A model generated the notes under the pieces. That model saw nothing but the letters and a program-made list of their open reading frames with translations. It ran no database searches and was not told the DNA's origin. From the NCBI GenBank assembly GCA_029210585.1, contig JARGFP010000019.1, positions 1 to 64,000 of the forward strand: DNA of 64,000 nt. The letters are read 5' to 3'. Positions 9,694 through 18,096 of the stretch are shown piece by piece. The stretch comes from Bacteroidales bacterium (lineage in GTDB: Bacteria > Bacteroidota > Bacteroidia > Bacteroidales > GCA-2748055). Position 1 is the stretch's first letter. Each line of letters starts with the position of its first letter. Position numbers and translations under genes: made by a program.

Positions 9694-10823
9694 GCATTTT
9701 TTACTCGAATTTTAAATTTGCAGACAGGCAAAACGCCGCTTGCTGCAGGGTTGCCGGGGAACGCATCCTCAACAATGGGTGTAAAGGGCATGCCGTCTGA
9801 CCAGGTAACCATCGCTGAGATATTAAAGGAGCATGGGTTTGTTACCGGTCATGTAGGGAAATGGCACCCGGGGTACACCCCGGAAACCATGCCCAACGGA
9901 CAGGGCTTCGATTATTCATTCGGACATATGGGAGGATGTATTGACAACTATTATATTGACAACTATTCCCACTTTTTCTACTTGGCAGGTCCCAACAGGC
10001 ATGACCTGTGGGAAAACGGACAGGAGATATGGCGGGATGGTGTATATTTCCAGGACCTGATGGCGGAAAAGGTCGACTGGTTCGTGGAGGAGAACAGGGA
10101 CAATACGTTCTTCCTGTATTATGCCATCAACCTGCCGCATTACCCGCTGCAGGGGACTGCAAAGTGGAGAGATCATTACCAGGATATGGAAAGTCCGCGC
10201 AGCAAATATGCCGCCTGTGTTTCCACGGTGGATGAACGGATCGGGCAGTTGTTGGCCAAGCTTGAATTTATGGGAATCAGGGAGAATACCATTATTATCT
10301 TTCAGTCCGACCATGGACACTCCATGGAGGAACGGACGTTTGGCGGTGGAGGCAACTCCGGCATTTACCGGGGTGCCAAGTTCTCCCTTTTTGAAGGAGG
10401 CATCCGGGTACCGGCGATGATCAGCTGGCGGGATCATCTCCCGGAGAACGAAGTGAGAGACCAGTTGTGTGTGAATGTGGACTGGCTGCCAACGGTCCTG
10501 GAACTGTGCGGTGTGCCTTACGATACGGTTACATTTGAAGGAAAGAGCATGAAGTCTGTGATCATGAATAATGCTCCATCCTCACACGATGTATTCTGCT
10601 GGTACAGCAATGACAACCGTTGGCTGTGCGAAAAGGGGAGTGGAAGCTGCTGAAAAACCCGATCGACCCTGCGCAGGATACACCCATGGATGAAAAGGAC
10701 GCCCTGTTCCTGTCAAATATCCAGATCCACCCGGAAGAACTTGAAAACCTGGCCCGTGAATACCCTGAAAAAGTATCCGAACTGTTGCAGGCCTACCAGG
10801 AGTGGTATGATCGGGTGAAGTAA
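9694..10823 (+). pseudogene. Sulfatase remnant: N-terminally truncated and frameshifted
   Basis: The middle of a type I sulfatase is clear: GHVGKWHPGYTPETMP, a Ca-site-like FQSDHGHSMEE, and the usual VDWLPTVLELCGV. The N-terminal region with the first metal ligands is absent, and where the formylglycine motif CxPSR...LxTG should lie the frame reads AFFTRILNLQTG, with no Cys. Near 10620 the frame also breaks: the expected AVRKGEWKLLKNP tail continues in another frame to a stop at 10823. An unrelated signal-peptide-like start (ATG at 9608) stops soon after and may be the original beginning. The gene cannot make an active sulfatase. GC content resembles its neighbours. Confidence 0.85.
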
Positions 10824-10871
10824 CCGAGAATTATTTGTCTGCTAAATTCCGGTCAGTCATCATGGAAAAAT

Positions 10872-11012
10872 TTAACGGTATTTATACAAATATGCGGCAA
10901 TCACAAAAAAACCTATACCCGAAATCAAGGGAGGAGCAGCACTGGCGCTTATTCCCAGTATAATCATTATAATGGCAATGATTGCCAGCAGCGCTAATAA
11001 AATGTTTTTCAT
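10872..11012 (-). CDS. Small membrane protein (46 aa) in operon with copB
   Basis: A 46-residue frame begins 11 nt after the copB stop on the same strand. It encodes MKNILLALLA followed by two strongly hydrophobic stretches (about 4-24 and 28-43) separated by a Pro-Pro turn, and ends in YLYKYR. Composition and position favour a real tiny inner-membrane protein co-transcribed with the copper ATPase. No family is recognised. It could help assemble or regulate CopB, but that is inference from position only. Confidence 0.6.
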   Translation of the reverse strand: MKNILLALLAIIAIIMIILGISASAAPPLISGIGFFVIAAYLYKYR

Positions 11013-11023
11013 ATGTATATGTT

Positions 11024-13063
11024 TTAGTGGTTCACTTTCATTTTTCTTCTTAAAAACTGGGCATTCACCGCAACAATCACTGTACTCAGGCTCATCAGGA
11101 TTGCCCCTAACGCAGGGTTGATCAATATTCCTGCACTATAAAGGACCCCGGCAGCCAATGGGATGGCTACCACATTGTATCCGGTAGCCCATACAAAGTT
11201 CTGGATCATTTTCTTGTAGGTTTCTTTTCCAAAAATCACCAGTGACGCTATGTCTTTCGGGTCACTGTTCACCAGGATAATATCAGCAGTTTCAGCAGCC
11301 ACATCGGTTCCTGAACCTACTGCGATCCCCACATCGGCGGTTGCCAGTGCAGGGGCATCGTTAATGCCGTCGCCTGTCATGGCAACAAACTCCCCGTCCT
11401 GCTGAAATTCTTCAATTTTCTCAAGTTTCTGGTCGGGAAGGATGCCGGCAAAATAGCCGTCAAGCCCCAGCTCATCGCTCACACTTTTTGCCACCTTTTC
11501 GTTGTCGCCTGTCATCATGTACACTTTAATGCCATTGTCTTTCAATATATTTACCGCCTCTTTTGATGTTTCACGGATTTCATCTGCCAGTGCGATAAAT
11601 CCCGCCAGTTCTTTATCAATCATTACAAATACAACCGTTTCCTGTGCATTGTTATCGGCTTCACCGGGAATTTCAATCTCTTGTTCTTTCACATAACCGG
11701 GGCTGACCACTTTCACTTTCTTGCCATCCACATCTGCCTCAATTCCTTTCCCCGTTATTGCATTGAAATTCTCTGCCTCTGGTATTTCGACTTCTTCACT
11801 TTTTATTTTATCCATGATACCAGTTGCCAGGGGATGCTCTGATTTACTTTCCAGCGCACCGGCCAACCGGAGGATATCTTTGTCGTTGTAGTCGTTGTGC
11901 AATGCCCCGAACCGGGTTACCCCGAAATTTCCTTTTGTGAGTGTGCCCGTTTTGTCGAATGCCAGCAGGCTTATCTTCCTGGAATTCTCAAATGCGGTAC
12001 GGTTCCTGATCAACAAGCCGTTGCTGGCCGAAATGGATGTAGAGATAGCCACAACCAGGGGGACAGCGAGACCCAGGGCATGCGGACACGTGATGACCAT
12101 CACACTTGCCATGCGTTCAAGTGCAAAAACAAATGGCTTGTCCAGGATTAACCAGACCGTGAGTGTCCCAAATCCCACCGTGAGTGCTATGATGGTCAGC
12201 CAGAATGCAATCCTGTCGGCCAGGTGTTGTGTTTTGGATTTTTTATCCTGTGCCTCCCGCACCATATTGATTACCTTACTCAGATATGCTTCATCACCCA
12301 CCTGTTGCACCTGCACTTTTAACGAACCGTTCCCGTTGATCGTTCCACCAATCACTTTTTCATCCTTGCTTTTCTTTACAGGTTTTGATTCACCGGTTAC
12401 CATGGATTCATTCACGGAGCTTTCTCCTTCAGTGATTACGCCATCTACCGGTATTTTTTCACCGGGGCGGACCGATACCACGTCATCTTTTTCCAGTTCA
12501 TCAACCTTAACGTCCCTGGTATCTCCATCTTCAACCAGGTGCGCTTCAGCAGGCATCATCTCCACCAGTTTTTGCAGTGAACGGGAAGCTCCCATAACAG
12601 ATTTCATCTCAATCCAGTGTCCCAGGAGCATGATATCGATTAGGGTTGCCAGTTCCCAGAAAAACTTTTTCCCCTCCAATCCAAACGTCGTGGCCGAGCT
12701 GTAGCCGAAGGCAACCGTTATGGCCACTGCAATCAGGGTCATCATTCCGGGTTGCTGCTTTTTCAGTTCATCCACCAGTCCTGTAAGGAATGGCCAGCCC
12801 CCATAGAAATAGACGAATGACGACAATGCAAAGAGCACATAACCGGAAAACCTGAATGTGAGATCATACCCTATTAAATCCTGGATCATGGGAGAAAGGA
12901 CAAGAATCGGAATTGTTGCTGCCAGTGAAACCCAAAATCTTTTGCGAAAGTCTTTAATCATCATGGCATGGTGACCGGAATGATCGTGCGAACCGGAGTG
13001 ATCCTCATGGTTTTCGTGGTTGTGATTCTTTTCGTTGTGGTTGTTTTTGTCTTGATGTTTCAT
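11024..13063 (-). CDS. copB: P1B-type heavy-metal ATPase, CopB class (CPH motif)
   Basis: This 679-residue P-type ATPase has a His-rich N-terminal tail (ten His in the first 32 residues) and no CxxC metal-binding domain. Visible motifs are TGES (223-226, dephosphorylation), the transmembrane metal site CPH (326-328), DKTGT (phosphorylated Asp 370), and the C-terminal [10 protein letters not shown] hinge. A CPH site with a His-rich N-terminus defines the P1B-3 (CopB) group, which exports copper or silver ions from the cytoplasm. A 46-residue membrane protein follows it. No CopZ chaperone, CueR or CsoR regulator is nearby, so control must come from elsewhere. Confidence 0.93.
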   Translation of the reverse strand: MKHQDKNNHNEKNHNHENHEDHSGSHDHSGHHAMMIKDFRKRFWVSLAATIPILVLSPMIQDLIGYDLTFRFSGYVLFALSSFVYFYGGWPFLTGLVDELKKQQPGMMTLIAVAITVAFGYSSATTFGLEGKKFFWELATLIDIMLLGHWIEMKSVMGASRSLQKLVEMMPAEAHLVEDGDTRDVKVDELEKDDVVSVRPGEKIPVDGVITEGESSVNESMVTGESKPVKKSKDEKVIGGTINGNGSLKVQVQQVGDEAYLSKVINMVREAQDKKSKTQHLADRIAFWLTIIALTVGFGTLTVWLILDKPFVFALERMASVMVITCPHALGLAVPLVVAISTSISASNGLLIRNRTAFENSRKISLLAFDKTGTLTKGNFGVTRFGALHNDYNDKDILRLAGALESKSEHPLATGIMDKIKSEEVEIPEAENFNAITGKGIEADVDGKKVKVVSPGYVKEQEIEIPGEADNNAQETVVFVMIDKELAGFIALADEIRETSKEAVNILKDNGIKVYMMTGDNEKVAKSVSDELGLDGYFAGILPDQKLEKIEEFQQDGEFVAMTGDGINDAPALATADVGIAVGSGTDVAAETADIILVNSDPKDIASLVIFGKETYKKMIQNFVWATGYNVVAIPLAAGVLYSAGILINPALGAILMSLSTVIVAVNAQFLRRKMKVNH

Positions 13064-13125
13064 TACCTGGTTTTTTATTCATCATTTGAGATACATCGAA
13101 TTAACGGGAAATACCGTGCCAAAAA

Positions 13126-14376
13126 TCATAAGTTTGAGATGCTAACATCCTGGAAGTTTTGTACATGTTGACTTACAGACAAGATTTTACTTTTATAACA
13201 CTTGGGGATGAACATGTCAAAGGGGTCATTTTGAAGAGTTTGTGTGGAGCCCGGTTCTTTCCATGAAAGTGCTATTTCGGGATAGGCTTGCAGTTCTTCT
13301 TTAATGCGTTTTAAACCATTGCCCGATTGCTCAATGATGCCAAGGCGTTTGAATACCGGTTCCAATACTTTGTTTCGGATGTCAGACTGGCCTGATTCCA
13401 TATCGTTGAAATCGACCGATGGCATTAATTTGCCCGGACTGGTAATCTCTATCTTATCATCGAAAACGGCAATTTTAATGTCTTTACCGGTCATGGAATA
13501 ATCCCGGTGGATCACTGCATTCCTGATTACTTCACGGATGGCAATGACGGGATATTCCCAGCGGTCGTTTCGATATACTCCGGCATAATCGACCGAGCTT
13601 TGTGAAATATGCCTTATTACGAACTGGTAGGCTTGTTCGGCTTGCAGGCTCACATTAGTATTAATAGTTTTCTGGTCGATGAAAATGCCCGGAACAGTCC
13701 CTTTAAAACGGGCACATTCAATTTTGGCATAAGGGAATTGCTGCTTTCGCAAAGGATCATCTGAAAGCAATATGAGGGCAATGGTGGGCAAATCTTTGCC
13801 TTGTTCAGCCCTGTACAAATCCAGCTTTGACAATACCTGTTTTGTAACTTTCTCTCCGGTCTTTTCAATAAAGAGTTCTTTAAACGCATCAATATTTACC
13901 TTGTCAAAGGGCTTGCTGAAGATCAATTCACTGTCGAAAGAGATGTTTTGCTTTTGTCTTTCCAGTTCGGCAATTATCTCTTCCGATGCCTGTCGATTGG
14001 ATGAACCTACCCGGATATAGGTCCCGTTTTTCACTCCCTTGTTTTTTAAATGGCAAGGAGGTGCACTGCCCTTGTGTATTCTGGTAAGGATGATGTGTTT
14101 GCCTTCATGGTTCAGGAAAAGGATTTCGGGTAAAATTACCGGAGCACATTGGTCGTGAATAATGTTGCTGATCTTTTCTTCGAGTTCAATCAGGCTATCT
14201 TCCTCCAATCCGGTAACTTCTCTCGGATTGCCCTGTATTCCATGATAAAACTCACCACCGGCATCATTGGCAAAGCTGATGATGGACTTTGCCAGTTTAG
14301 CATTGGAAGGAAGCTGGGCTTTTAATTCCAGCCTTCTGCCTTCGGATTGTTGCAATATGTCTGATATTTTTGCCAT
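13126..14376 (-). CDS. AlbA_2-domain ATP-binding protein
   Basis: This 416-residue protein starts with an AlbA_2 (Schlafen-type nucleic-acid-binding) domain, seen as EGRRLELKAQLP and FANDAGGEF, then an HATPase_c_4-like module with REVIRNAVIHRDYSMTGKDI and GNGLKRI. Such proteins are often annotated as transcriptional regulators and commonly lie inside type I restriction-modification loci. The family usually continues into a winged-helix domain; here the protein ends soon after the ATPase module in a short unrelated tail, so the C-terminus is probably truncated. Ten bases upstream lies a broken YgjP-like peptidase in the same orientation, which suggests a degraded island. Confidence 0.8.
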   Translation of the reverse strand: MAKISDILQQSEGRRLELKAQLPSNAKLAKSIISFANDAGGEFYHGIQGNPREVTGLEEDSLIELEEKISNIIHDQCAPVILPEILFLNHEGKHIILTRIHKGSAPPCHLKNKGVKNGTYIRVGSSNRQASEEIIAELERQKQNISFDSELIFSKPFDKVNIDAFKELFIEKTGEKVTKQVLSKLDLYRAEQGKDLPTIALILLSDDPLRKQQFPYAKIECARFKGTVPGIFIDQKTINTNVSLQAEQAYQFVIRHISQSSVDYAGVYRNDRWEYPVIAIREVIRNAVIHRDYSMTGKDIKIAVFDDKIEITSPGKLMPSVDFNDMESGQSDIRNKVLEPVFKRLGIIEQSGNGLKRIKEELQAYPEIALSWKEPGSTQTLQNDPFDMFIPKCYKSKILSVSQHVQNFQDVSISNL

Positions 14377-14386
14377 AGTTTCTTTT

Positions 14387-14545
14387 TTAATACCCCCAAT
14401 CTGTATGCGAAACCGGTAAGCTGTTCAGCTCATCCCGGTGTGCCCTCCATTTCGGCATGAAGCGATTCATCAGGGCAATGAAATTGTCGTTGTGGTTTCT
14501 TTCCAGCAAGTGAACCAGTTCGTTCATAATGATATATTCCAGGCA
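14387..14545 (-). pseudogene. C-terminal fragment of a YgjP-like (DUF45) zinc peptidase
   Basis: Minus-strand translation of this stretch gives CLEYIIMNELVHLLE, then FIALMNRFMPKWR and a terminal SHTDWGY before TAA. This matches the conserved end of YgjP-like metallopeptidases (usual form EYIVVHELVHLLE, MDRFLPxWR, HEDWxY). The first zinc ligand of HExxH is replaced by Asn (NELVH), and the N-terminal three-quarters is missing, so this is a dead remnant. Such peptidases commonly sit beside hsdR in type I restriction loci. Confidence 0.75.
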
Positions 14546-14549
14546 GTTA

Positions 14550-14649
14550 CATTTTGCTTAACTGGGTAGTGTCGATAGAGAGCATAGTCGCCAGTTGCCT
14601 GATGGTAATCGTTTTCCTCCCTTAGTTCTCCCATTCTTTGTCCTATCAT
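14550..14649 (-). pseudogene. N-terminal fragment of an Xre-type HTH regulator, frameshifted
   Basis: From ATG at 14649 the minus strand reads MIGQRMGELREE. After a shift of frame near 14612-14618 it continues IRQLATMLSIDTTQLSKM and stops. Joined, this is the first helix-turn-helix of the regulators that begin IGxRIRELREE...LRQLAxxLxIDTxxLSKIE, many of which accompany restriction-modification genes. The gene breaks off exactly where the peptidase fragment begins, so one deletion probably fused the two remnants. The remaining bases up to the mnmE stop hold nothing recognisable. Confidence 0.65.
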
Positions 14650-14743
14650 TTCTTGACTATTAAATTATTGACATGACAATAATTGACTAATTTATAGAAA
14701 AATGTGCAGTAAATGAAGGGGATGACAAACAAAGGAAAATGGT

Positions 14744-16132
14744 TTACTTCCCGATACAGAAATTCTTGAAAATATTGCCGAGGATCTCGTCGGTAGTGAC
14801 TTCGCCGGTGATTTCTCCAAGGTAGTGCAGGGTTTCGCGGATGTCCTGGGCAAGCAGATCCTGCGGCAGGGTGGCCGAGAGGCCATCGAGCACGCGTTCC
14901 AGGCTGTCTGAGGCGGCGTTTAAGGCATTGTAATGACGGATGTTGGTGATCACCACATCCTGGTGCCTGATGCTGCCTGTGCTCACCGCATTGATCAGTG
15001 TTTCACGCAACTGGTCGATGTTCTGGTGGTGCTTGGCCGAGATCCGGCATGCATATTCGTTCTCCTGCAGCTGTGCATCGTCGAATACCTGTGGATCACC
15101 GATGTCTGATTTGTTAATGACCAGGATCAGCTGTTTGCCTTTTCCTTCCAGTTGCTGACGGATCGCTTGCAGTGACTCGATGATCAATTCACTGCCATCT
15201 GAAGCTTCCACCAAAAGCATCACCACGCTGGCCTGGTCGATCTTCTGGTAGGTGCGGCGTATTCCCAGGCTTTCGATGGTATCGGCGGTTTCACGTATTC
15301 CCGCTGTATCAATGAAGCGGTAGAGGATGCCGTTAATAATGACCGTGTCTTCGACCGTGTCCCGTGTCGTGCCTTCAATCTCGGAGACAATGGCGCGTTC
15401 TTCGTTCAGCAGGACATTCAGCAGGGTGGATTTGCCCACATTCGGTCGTCCCACGATGGCTACCGGCACACCGGTTTTCAATACATTCCCCAGCTGGAAG
15501 GAATCTTTCAGACTGTCAACCAATTCCTTTACCTCAGCCACCAGCCGTGTCAGCTCTCCGCGATCTGCGAATTCAACATCTTCCTCACTGAAATCCAGTT
15601 CCAGTTCGATCAGGCTGATGAAGTGCAACAGCCGGTCGCGCAATTCCTTGATCTTTTTCGAAAAACCACCCCGGATCTGCTGCATGGCCACATCGTGCGA
15701 GGCGCGGGATTCGGATGCAATAAGGTCTGCCACAGCCTCGGCCTGGGAGAGGTCCATTTTCCCATGCAGGAAGGCGCGCTGGGTGAATTCCCCGGGGCGG
15801 GCAGGCACCGCACCATGTTCGGTGAGCAGTTGCATGATCCGCTGCTGGATGTAGGTGGAACCATGACAGGAGATCTCGATGACATCCTCGCCCGTATAAG
15901 ATTGCGGGGCACGGAACAGGCTCACCAGTACCTCATCCACGATCTCGTCTCCCTCCACGATGGTCCCGTAATGAATGGTATTGGGAGGGAGTGCGGAGAA
16001 CGCCTTACCTGCTGTGGAGGGTCTGAAGACCGATTGCACGATTTCAAAGGTGTCCGGACCACTTACCCTGATAATGGCCAGGGCACCCTGTCCGGAGGTG
16101 GCAACTGCACATATGGTAGTTTCGGAGATCAT
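14744..16132 (-). CDS. mnmE: tRNA modification GTPase MnmE
   Basis: This 462-residue protein has the TrmE N-terminal formyl-THF-binding domain (MISETTICAVAT onwards), a helical domain split by a Ras-like GTPase, and the invariant C-terminus CIGK with the catalytic Cys at 459. In the G domain, GRPNVGKST (228-236) is the P-loop, GTTRDTV the switch, DTAG (275-278) G3 and NKSD G4. MnmE works with MnmG to build cmnm5s2U at tRNA wobble position 34. Length and order are standard. The gene ends about 95 bp from the regulator remnant and shows no sign of decay. Confidence 0.97.
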   Translation of the reverse strand: MISETTICAVATSGQGALAIIRVSGPDTFEIVQSVFRPSTAGKAFSALPPNTIHYGTIVEGDEIVDEVLVSLFRAPQSYTGEDVIEISCHGSTYIQQRIMQLLTEHGAVPARPGEFTQRAFLHGKMDLSQAEAVADLIASESRASHDVAMQQIRGGFSKKIKELRDRLLHFISLIELELDFSEEDVEFADRGELTRLVAEVKELVDSLKDSFQLGNVLKTGVPVAIVGRPNVGKSTLLNVLLNEERAIVSEIEGTTRDTVEDTVIINGILYRFIDTAGIRETADTIESLGIRRTYQKIDQASVVMLLVEASDGSELIIESLQAIRQQLEGKGKQLILVINKSDIGDPQVFDDAQLQENEYACRISAKHHQNIDQLRETLINAVSTGSIRHQDVVITNIRHYNALNAASDSLERVLDGLSATLPQDLLAQDIRETLHYLGEITGEVTTDEILGNIFKNFCIGK

Positions 16133-16237
16133 GCTGCAAAGGTAGGTAAAGCAGGTTATATATTAAAGGAAACATTTACAGCACACATCCCGGAAATAAT
16201 TTTGTATTTTGGTCCGGGTAACCAAATCTTACAGACC

Positions 16238-16645
16238 ATGAAACGACGAAATTTTATCAGGAACAGCAGTATTGCTGCAGTGGCAGGCGCGGGCCTCGCG
16301 GCCGGCGGGTGTGCTGCCAAAAATGAGCAGACCCTTGGCGCAACGCAGATCCAGCATGGCGTGATCTTCACGCTCAAACATAATCCCGGAAGCGAGGCTG
16401 CAGAACAATTCCTGGCTGACGGCAGGCGTATCCTGACAGGCATTCCGGTGGTGCAGCATTTCCAGGTGTTCGACCAGGTAAGCAAGAAGAATGATTACCA
16501 GTATGGTTTTACCATGGTGTTCGATTCCATGGAAGATTACCAGGCCTATAATGACCATCCCGATCATGTCGCGTTTGTCGAGGAGCGCTGGATGAAGGAG
16601 GTGGATCAATTCCTGGAGATCGACTTTGAAGTGCATCCATCTTAA
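16238..16645 (+). CDS. Dabb-domain (stress-responsive A/B barrel) Tat-type lipoprotein
   Basis: The best start is the ATG at 16238; it gives 135 residues with a twin-arginine leader (KRRNFIR) and a lipobox ending AAGGC (Cys 25), so the protein is probably exported folded and lipidated. The remainder matches the Dabb ferredoxin-like barrel: a His followed by a TLK strand (HGVIFTLKH), and the motif YNDHPDHVAFVEE near the end. Dabb proteins form dimers and some have catalytic or binding roles, but no substrate can be read here. A -7-like TAATTTTG lies at 16197-16204. The longer upstream frame overlaps mnmE on the other strand and is rejected. Confidence 0.8.
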   Translation: MKRRNFIRNSSIAAVAGAGLAAGGCAAKNEQTLGATQIQHGVIFTLKHNPGSEAAEQFLADGRRILTGIPVVQHFQVFDQVSKKNDYQYGFTMVFDSMEDYQAYNDHPDHVAFVEERWMKEVDQFLEIDFEVHPS

Positions 16646-16656
16646 CAGGCAGGCTG

Positions 16657-17154
16657 TTATCCTACTTTCTTGTTCTTCCTGATGTAATGGATATTGATCT
16701 CGAAGCGCACGGCAGCGGCATCCAGGTCGAATGATACCTCCTCGAATTCCGGCTTTTTCAATTTGAGAAAGGAGGGATTCGCCGACATGCCCCAGCCCTC
16801 CGTGGGAAGGCCCAGCCAGTAGTCCATGGCGAGATTTTCATTCTCATCATCCAGTACTGCGCAGGCATAGGTAGTCCTGGGCAGGCTGTCAATCACCACG
16901 GTGATCCGACCATTTTTCATGTCTTCCTTGGTCCAGGTAAATTCATACTTCGGATCATCCGTCCACTGGTCTGCTGCATCATACAGCCCAAGTGCAATCT
17001 GCCCCACATCGCTTCGTATGCCGGAGAAGGTAATAATCAGCTTTCCTGTGGTAAAATATGGGGACTGGGCGAAAGCGCCGGCTGACAACAGTCCTGTCAG
17101 AATGATGATTATCAACCGTTTAGCGCTCGAGGTAACTGATCGTGAAATATTCAT
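16657..17154 (-). CDS. DUF2141 domain protein, secreted
   Basis: This 165-residue protein has a signal peptide ending near GAFA, then a DUF2141 beta domain: LIITFSGIRSDVGQIALGLY, followed by YACAVLDDENENLAMD and GLPTEGWGMSANP. Function is unknown; the family is small, secreted and common in Bacteroidota and Proteobacteria. The ATG at 17154 overlaps the end of the LolA-like gene by 35 bp in a different frame, so the two are probably co-expressed. It is the last member of the barrel/RND/LolA-like set. Confidence 0.85.
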   Translation of the reverse strand: MNISRSVTSSAKRLIIIILTGLLSAGAFAQSPYFTTGKLIITFSGIRSDVGQIALGLYDAADQWTDDPKYEFTWTKEDMKNGRITVVIDSLPRTTYACAVLDDENENLAMDYWLGLPTEGWGMSANPSFLKLKKPEFEEVSFDLDAAAVRFEINIHYIRKNKKVG

Positions 17155-17893
17155 CTTTCGTATCTGTGGTTTGTACCTGGTCCATTTTCATCGTGGATCT
17201 CCTCCCGCTCTCGTGATTCAGGGCCACCATTTCCGTGACCATGTATTTTTCCCCGGCAGGGTCCATGGCCATAAATTTAATGGTTTCTATGGTTTTTATC
17301 AACGTTTCGCTGAAATCAAAATAGGCCGACTTCCTGACCACGTTGTCTTCCTTCCCAATCCACCGGATGGCTGTGCTGTACCCGTACATATCTTCCAGCG
17401 ATATGTCGACCGGTACCGCAGTTATTTTCCAGCATTCCGTGCCATTTACCACTTCCGTGCCAAGCAACGTGTATGTGAAATCCCGGATGGCCGGTGCAGT
17501 CATATCGGCATTGCTGAATTCTGACCCCATGAAGGAACTGCTCTTTTCGGTACTGACGATCCTCCTGGTTTTACGCAGGGCAGGGAGGTAGATCCACATA
17601 TCGTCTGCCTGGTCCTCGTAATCAAATATCAGGATCCCGGTACCCTCCACCTCCGCCGGGGCCACAAATTTGATAATCCGTTTTTCTGTCTGGTCAGGAT
17701 AGGTTTTGGAAGCCATGCTGCTTTTCCTGATCCGCTCGTTCCCCCTGTTGTCGGTGATCGTGAGTGTTGAAACCGCCTCGAAAGACTTCACCTTCATTGC
17801 TTTCTGGCTTGCTTTTACAATGTTCAGGGGATCCTGGGCATGAGAATTACCGGCGCAAAACAGAATGGCCAGGATGATGATTGAATATTTCAT
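17120..17893 (-). CDS. Outer-membrane lipoprotein-sorting-like protein (LolA-like fold)
   Basis: This 257-residue protein has a signal peptide ending SHAQ and the half-barrel pattern of the LolA-like 'outer membrane lipoprotein-sorting protein' family: DMWIYLPALRKTRRI, then SFMGSEFSNADMT and WKITAVP. These proteins typically sit next to an RND/MMPL exporter and a barrel protein, as here, and are thought to carry hydrophobic molecules across the periplasm; it is not the housekeeping LolA. It lies downstream of the RND gene after 203 bp and overlaps the DUF2141 gene. Confidence 0.85.
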   Translation of the reverse strand: MKYSIIILAILFCAGNSHAQDPLNIVKASQKAMKVKSFEAVSTLTITDNRGNERIRKSSMASKTYPDQTEKRIIKFVAPAEVEGTGILIFDYEDQADDMWIYLPALRKTRRIVSTEKSSSFMGSEFSNADMTAPAIRDFTYTLLGTEVVNGTECWKITAVPVDISLEDMYGYSTAIRWIGKEDNVVRKSAYFDFSETLIKTIETIKFMAMDPAGEKYMVTEMVALNHESGRRSTMKMDQVQTTDTKDEYFTISYLER

Positions 17894-17998
17894 GTGATTA
17901 TATGTTATATAAGTTAATATTTGTATTATAATTTAATATGGTTATAATATATTTTATTAAGTTAAGCGAAGGTGACTTGTAAAAGTGCGTCCGTTGTT

Positions 17999-18026
17999 AG
18001 AAAATAATAATTTTATATTATTTTCT
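17999..18026. repeat. AT-rich inverted repeat between RND and LolA-like genes
   Basis: Arms agaaaataata (17999-18009) and tattattttct (18016-18026) are perfect 11-bp reverse complements around a 6-bp loop. No T-run follows on either strand, so this is not a canonical terminator. It sits in the 203-bp gap (17894-18096), which is otherwise AT-rich and empty. It could be an mRNA processing or stability hairpin that sets different levels of the genes on either side. Confidence 0.7.
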
Positions 18027-18096
18027 GCACAATAACCTACTGGGCCACTGACCTGCGCTCAACTGCTTTTCCGACCAGGTAAATAATGTAATTCAC

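Noticed and set aside
15623-16237. Upstream extension of the Dabb gene to about 340 residues
   Set aside because: The extension lies antisense to mnmE and the Tat-type signal begins at 16238.
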